64,000 bases of DNA from Vitrella brassicaformis. Its lineage: Eukaryota; Sar; Vitrellaceae. Position 1 is the first letter of the stretch, and each line of letters begins with the position of its first letter. Where the stretch lies: NCBI GenBank assembly GCA_001179505.1, contig CDMY01000414.1:18246-82245 (forward strand), given 5' to 3'. Positions 59,425 through 64,000 of the stretch are shown in pieces. The position numbers were made by a program, and so were the translations under genes. The notes beneath the pieces were generated by a model that did no database searches, had not been told where the DNA came from, and saw only the letters and a list, made by a program, of their open reading frames with translations.

Positions 59425-60536
59425 TTGCTTGAAGCCGCATCCTCCCCCCGAACCAAGCTCTGCTCTCTGTCTGTCTGTCTGTGTGTCTGTATTGGCTTCA
59501 AGCAGGCATTATTCCAATGGTCACCGAATGACACAGCCCCAGCCCACAACTGGTACGCAATCAACCCCACGCACAGCCACACGTCACTGCCTGCTGTCCC
59601 TCCTCGCTCCTCAGACGACCTCCGCGAGGCTCTGTGTGAGATCGATCGCATGATGGGCCGCCTGCACGCCAAACGACACACCGCCACCGACACATGGCTC
59701 TCGCCCACACGCACAGCAGCAGCAGACCACGGCGAGACGGCCATCCTGCAGAAGATCACCCACCTCTGCACCAACACAGCCGAGACCGATCAGATCGCCA
59801 TCGCCGGCGGCGTCTTCAGCCACACGACCGACCCCCTGTGGATGCTGTCACAGGGGGATGACGTCTCCGTGTCGGTGCGGGCGCCAGCAGCATCAGGGGG
59901 CTGCCAGCGGCTGATGGATGGCGTGGGTGAGGTCAAGCGGGCGATTCAGGGGGCGGTGTGTCCGGTGTCTGCCACTGGCGACATCGTCCCATGCAGCTGG
60001 CTGCCGGGGGAGCTGACGGTTGTGGCCAAACGGGACCTTGCAAGGGGCGAGCTCATTGCCGAGTATCATGGGTACTTCCTTGACCAGGTAGCTGTGTGTG
60101 TGTGCATCCACACCCACACCCACATGCGCACGGCACACACAGGATCTCTCTGCTCTCTGTCTCTCTCAAGCAGAGCGAGCCCTCCAATGAGCACTACAAT
60201 GCCACCGTCGGCGGCAGCAGGGGCATGACCACAGTCGACCCCACCTGTGGCGACATCGAGGGCCCCAACACCGTCTGCTCCGAGTTCGCACACTCGATCG
60301 CATGCCGCATCAACGAGCCCCCGCCCCACTCAACTACTGCAACGGCAGCAGGCGGTGTCAACTGCAGCTGGAAGATTCGCCGGCACAGGGCGCCGGAGGT
60401 CTATGCAGCGAGGGATATCGTGAGGGGCAAGGAGCTGTTTCTGGGTTATGGCGGGGGATTTGCGGACGAGAGGCGGTACCCAGTTGCCGAGGGGTGTCGC
60501 TGGCTGCAGACTGAGGACAGCTATGAGTCTGACTGA
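59425..60536 (+). CDS. SET-domain protein, divergent
   Basis: An N-terminal part without recognised domain (SSDDLREALCEIDRMMGRLH, TAILQKITHLCTNTAETDQI) precedes LTVVAKRDLARGELIAEYHG, an intron, and PEVYAARDIVRGKELFLGYG, which are the opening and closing strands of a SET domain; the GYG Tyr is present. The usual RFxNHSCxPN motif is replaced by EFAHSIACRINEPPP, so catalytic competence is uncertain. The start is doubtful: the frame is open from 59425, but a likely acceptor (CTTCAAGCAG) before ALFQWSPND at 59512 suggests an upstream exon. Stop TGA at 60534-60536. A lysine methyltransferase role is family inference. Confidence 0.68.
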
Positions 60537-61226
60537 CTGACCGTCTGGCTGGTCAGACTGACTGGATGGATGGATGGAAGGAAGGAGACATCTTGTTCGT
60601 CTAAATGCCTGTGCGGATGTGGATCATGCATGAGAGGAGAAGTATTGCTCACATTTCATTCAGGGCACTTTGTCGCTCTTTCGTCTGTCCGCCAGCGTGG
60701 TGCTTTCTGTGCCCCCGCCTCTTCCTCATTAGCCCTCCGACCCCCTTGGCAGTGATCATGTGTCTGTCCACAGCACATTGTCACCGCCAAGGGGGTGGAC
60801 AGCAAAGGATGAAAAGGTGTGAGAGAAGGCACACAAGACACACACTCAGCCACAGCCACAGCCACACGAAATGGAGACGTCACAAGACAGACAGACACAA
60901 GATAGGCAGGCAGTGTCCAGCCTTACGATCACCACTTGTAGACACGAAGCGCATGTATTTCCTCTGCCAACAGTCAGTCGCTCTGTCTGTGCTGGTGTGT
61001 TCCCTCATGCCGTCATTCGCCGCGTCTTCGGTATCTCCTCGCCCCCGCTTGGCAGTGAGGGTGAGGAGCTGACGAAGACGACGGCAAGCAACACACCCAC
61101 GCACAGACGCACCCGACCAACCAAGAGCAGAGACAGCCAAGATCACACCTACTCGGCCCACCTCGCTATGGCTCCTATCTGTCGATCTGTCGGCACATTC
61201 CGCCGAACAGCCAGTCGATGAAGCTT
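60537..61226. other. Convergent intergenic region with dispersed repeat copy C
   Basis: Between the SET gene and the 3' end of the BTB-TLDc paralogue 2, largely occupied by the repeat at 60697-61110. The exact end of the minus-strand gene is uncertain, so part may be coding or UTR. Confidence 0.5.
60697..61110 (+). repeat. Dispersed repeat, copy C, with internal hairpin
   Basis: Counterpart of copy B (opposite strand) and longer than copy A. CCCCCTTGGCAGTGA at about 60743 pairs with TCACCGCCAAGGGGG about 25 bases later, giving a 15-bp stem with one mismatch. Confidence 0.85.
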
Positions 61227-63084
61227 CTTGGCTTCTCTGACTGCCACCCATATGTGGTGGGCTCCATATGATAGATTCCATCTCATCACACGTGAAGTTC
61301 ATGGTCCGCGCCATTAAGCCGTCGCCGTTGCCCTGCTGAGTGTACCCCCCCTTGTACCCTTCCGGCAACTGGTCCCTCTTGATCCACAGGTGGCAGCTGC
61401 TGAGGTCGGCCGCAGGGCCAGGCTGAGCGAATCCCAGCCACAGATAGCCGCAAGCGATGCACACATTGGCAAGCGGCTCGTCCATGTCGTTTTTCGACGC
61501 CCCCTGTGTGCCGGCCACCCCCACCGTCTGCCTGTCCTCAGGCAGCTCGATCTTCGTGGGCGCCTCGTACGCGCCGGAGAGCGAAAAGAAGAAGAGGGGC
61601 ATCTTGTAGCGGTTGGTCTGTTTGGGGTCGGCCGGCGGGGTGATCTGGCCACCGAGGAAGCAGCCGAATCGGTGCGTGTCGCCATCTCGGAGGGCGAAGA
61701 GGAGGCCGCTCTTGCCCGCCACACAGTCGAGCATCGTGGCATAGGCACTCCCATCACGGCTAGACCTGATCCACACACATACACACGTGCATCCACTGCA
61801 CCGACGGGACGCACAGCCATTCGTGAGCGCCCGGCTTACTTGAAGAGCAGCGATGGTCTGCACATGGGCTTCTTTATCATGTCCAGCAGGCTCACCCACT
61901 CCTCTGCCGACTTGATGACCCACTCATGGCCGGCCGGCAGGTCCAAAATGGGCAGTAAGTCAGACCATACATTGTCAAATCTTCTCGAAACAGCTCACGC
62001 TCGGCCTCGTCCATCAGCGGGGGGCGGATGAGCTGCCCCTTGGGCAGCACCGAAATTCGCCGGGCGAAGTCGACTGTGTTGACGAAGTGCTTGGTGGGGG
62101 TCTGACGCACACGACGGTCACCCCAGCAGGGCGGAGTGCTGCACAACCACACACATACACAGATGTGACCTGCCTTGTCGCTCTCCGTCTGTCGTTTGTG
62201 AATGTGTTCACTTTGAGAATCGCGTTAGCAGGGGATGGTCATTGCCAAGTCGCTGGAGGGTGCGCTTCATGCAGCTCACCTTCCGACCCATCACGTCCAA
62301 GCTCAGCACCGCGCTGTCACCTCTGGCGTCATCCTGACCCTTCATAAACGGCTCCATTGCCGAGAGGAACTTGACCACTTCCTCCCTGCGGCACGTCAGC
62401 CGCTTCATGACCTTCTCCAGATCGCTCAGCGACGTCTGAATGATATCCGCGATGGCCTTCTCGTCACATGCGCCATCGACCGCCTTGGTCGTGGCGGCAC
62501 CGTGGCGCCTGTGTGTCGGAGCTGAGAAGGACTGCAGCTCTCGCATGAACAGGGAGTGGTACTCGCTGTAAGTCGGGTCAGCCGCCTTGGAGGGCGGCAG
62601 CTCGACACTGCCGGTGCGGTGGGTCTCGTGGAGTGTCAGCTCGTCCAGAAAGGCCTCGAAGTATGCGGGTGACGCCTCCAGATAGACATGGCCATCAGGA
62701 TCTCGCGGGAGGCCGTCAGAGAAGTGCATCAGCAGGACTGAGATGTATCGCTTGCGCATCAAGGGAAGGAGGAGCGCACGGCGGGACACCGGAAACACCA
62801 CGCCGCCTGATCAGCCAGCCGATACACACACGACAGACAGACCAACACAGACAGTCACATCACGACTCTCATGCTCTCGTCCTCTTCTGCCCTGCCCAGC
62901 ACTGCACGCCTGCGTTGACGAGCATCTCTCCTTTGGTCTCCGGGGGATGCGACACGCCGCCTCTCTCAGCAACGAGCCGCGAGGTCACCTCCGTTAACAC
63001 CGATTTGGCGCTCATGAGTCGCTGAATCGACGCATCCAAGTCGCCGTCGATGGTCTCGCATCCGCCAAGCAACTCAAGCATCAC
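61227..63084 (-). pseudogene. BTB (K-tetra) plus TLDc-like protein, paralogue 2, with probable frameshift
   Basis: Starts MLELLGGCETIDGDLDASIQ near 63081. The BTB segment MLVNAGGVVFPVSRRALLLP is formed only if an intron with a GC donor (GCAG|GCGTGC) is removed. Exon 2 continues PDGHVYLEASPAYFEAFLDE and a helical region. The following exon reads TMYGLTYCPF, then changes frame: the paralogue-like continuation LPAGHEWVIKSAEEWVSLLD lies in another frame. Adding one base in the run at 61945-61948 would restore alignment with paralogue 1, so one base seems lost. TLDc blocks SSRDGSAYATMLDCVAGKSG and YLWLGFAQPGPAADL follow. Broken gene or sequencing error cannot be told apart; the 3' end is uncertain. 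Confidence 0.65.
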
Positions 63085-63451
63085 GACGAACCAAGATGAT
63101 GACGACGACTGGCTGAATCCAACCGAAGATCCTGGTCACACAGGCTGCCAGCTGTCAGCTGCTATGCCGCGGTCAGACGCCTTTCCTCCCACCGCCTTGC
63201 TCGTCTGCGAGCTGCGAGCTGAGCTCGTAAAGGGCAAAGGAGGAAGGAGAAGAAACAGCAACAGCCGTCATCTTCTCCTCTTTCTCTTCCTCCGAACTGC
63301 GTGTTCGAAGAGTCTGAGACGTGTTTCGCCGCGAAAAGTCTTCCCCACGCAAGCCCCACACTGTGAGTCAGTGGGGGAAACCGGCAAGAAGAACCCAAGC
63401 GGGGAGTCAGTCAGAGGCAGAGCGGTGAGGCGACGCTTCACCGACCACGCC
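63085..63451. promoter_or_regulatory. Divergent intergenic region, likely promoter
   Basis: About 370 bp between the BTB-TLDc paralogue 2 start (-) and the next plus-strand gene. An open frame crosses it from 63050, but it reads as low-complexity sequence, so I treat it as 5' UTR or promoter. Confidence 0.35.
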
Positions 63452-64000
63452 ATGACCGAGCCATCATCGAGCGCCGCAGCTGCAGCGGCTGCTGGTTCAG
63501 CAGGGAACCACGTGGGGTTTCAGCAGCAGCATGGGGGTGGACCAGGCGCGCCGAGGCGTCCGCCGTCGGAGCTGGTGCTGTCTTCAGAGACCAATGTTGC
63601 AGGTGGGGGTGTGTCGAGTGGGGCGGTTGGGGCGGGTGCAGGGGCAGGGGGAGGCTCAGCGGTGCCAGGGGGACCCGGTGAGGAGGCGAAGAGGGAGGTG
63701 CCGAAGAGCAAGAAGAGCGTCATGTGGACCGAGGAGGTGCTGCAGCGGTACCAGCAGAGAAACATCTTCCTCCTGCCTCCTAGACCACCAATGCCACAGG
63801 TCAGTCAGGCCGGCAGGCCGGGAGGGAGGGAGGAAGGGAGGGAGACTCCAACAAATGGATGGATGGATAGAAAAGGATGTGTGTGTGTGTGTGTGTGTTC
63901 AGACGCCGATGCGTGGAAGGACTTTTCAGCTGCATACCGGGGGTATGATCCCTCCTGAACTGCACTATGAGTACGACCCCATCATGGGATACCTCACGCC
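63452..64000 (+). CDS. Unidentified protein, N-terminal part (runs off window)
   Basis: ATG 63452 (CGCCATGACCG) begins an Ala/Gly/Ser-rich disordered region, then VPKSKKSVMWTEEVLQRYQQ and NIFLLPPRPPMPQ. An intron (GTCAGT to a (GT)n-TTCAG acceptor, about 63800-63901) joins in phase to TPMRGRTFQLHTGGMIPPEL and HYEYDPIMGYLT, still open at the window end. I recognise no domain. Confidence 0.55.

Noticed and set aside
60880-61226. Extension of BTB-TLDc paralogue 2 through the dispersed repeat to a stop at 60880
   Set aside because: The frame is open, but the added residues are just the repeat translated; paralogue 1 ends soon after the final TLDc block, so an earlier end is more likely.

Overview
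This is a GC-rich, intron-dense, gene-dense eukaryotic nuclear contig with about 22 recognisable genes on both strands, many in head-to-head pairs. Introns are short (about 60-120 nt), GT-AG, and very often carry (TG)n runs directly before the acceptor. Gene content points to an alveolate with a secondary plastid, most likely a chromerid such as Vitrella (inference, no search run). The reasons are leaders made of a signal peptide plus a transit-like stretch (10.5 kb, 24.9 kb), a PAO/TIC55-type Rieske oxygenase, and secreted or surface proteins of apicomplexan flavour: an oocyst-wall-like Cys-rich protein and a TSP1-domain type I membrane protein.

Layout: 0-2.2 kb F-box-like protein (-); 2.6-5.5 kb metallo-beta-lactamase-fold hydrolase (+); 6.5-10.4 kb terminal nucleotidyltransferase (-); 10.5-12.4 kb conserved plastid-type membrane protein (+); 12.9-15.4 kb Kazal plus V8-like serine protease (-); 15.8-21.7 kb ABCC transporter (+); 22.3-24.9 kb Rieske oxygenase (-); 24.8-28.5 kb a tandem duplication of an F-box-like gene, interrupted by a 300-N gap; 29.7-30.7 kb Cys-rich secreted protein (-); 30.8-32.2 kb an inverted-repeat-bounded segment holding a broken gene; 32.3-33.3 kb methyltransferase-like (+); 33.8-37.0 kb PPIL2 U-box cyclophilin (-); 37.3-39.9 kb TSP1 membrane protein (+); 39.9-41.8 kb gene-free with a second 300-N gap in poly-C; 41.8-45.1 kb secreted sugar-dehydrogenase-like/PAN/trefoil protein (-); 45.5-47.7 kb BTB(K-tetra)-TLDc-like protein (-); 47.8-50.0 kb CNOT11 (+); 50.8-52.3 kb ribosomal protein uL1 (-); 52.4-56.1 kb XPD helicase (+); 56.9-58.2 kb CxxCxxCC protein (+); 58.4-59.1 kb dual-specificity phosphatase (+); 59.4-60.5 kb SET-domain protein (+); 61.2-63.1 kb a second BTB-TLDc paralogue with a frameshift (-); 63.5 kb to the end, an unidentified gene (+).

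The genes do not form one pathway. They mix housekeeping functions (mRNA decay, splicing-associated cyclophilin, TFIIH helicase, organellar ribosome) with lineage-specific multidomain secreted proteins. The most unusual items are the inverted-repeat segment at 30.8-32.2 kb, the mosaic tandem duplication, a three-copy dispersed intergenic repeat, the paired BTB-TLDc genes, the novel extracellular domain combinations, and the UG-rich 3' splice regions. Exon boundaries were read by eye from splice consensus and phase, so individual junctions may be off by a base or more. No tRNA or rRNA gene was recognised.
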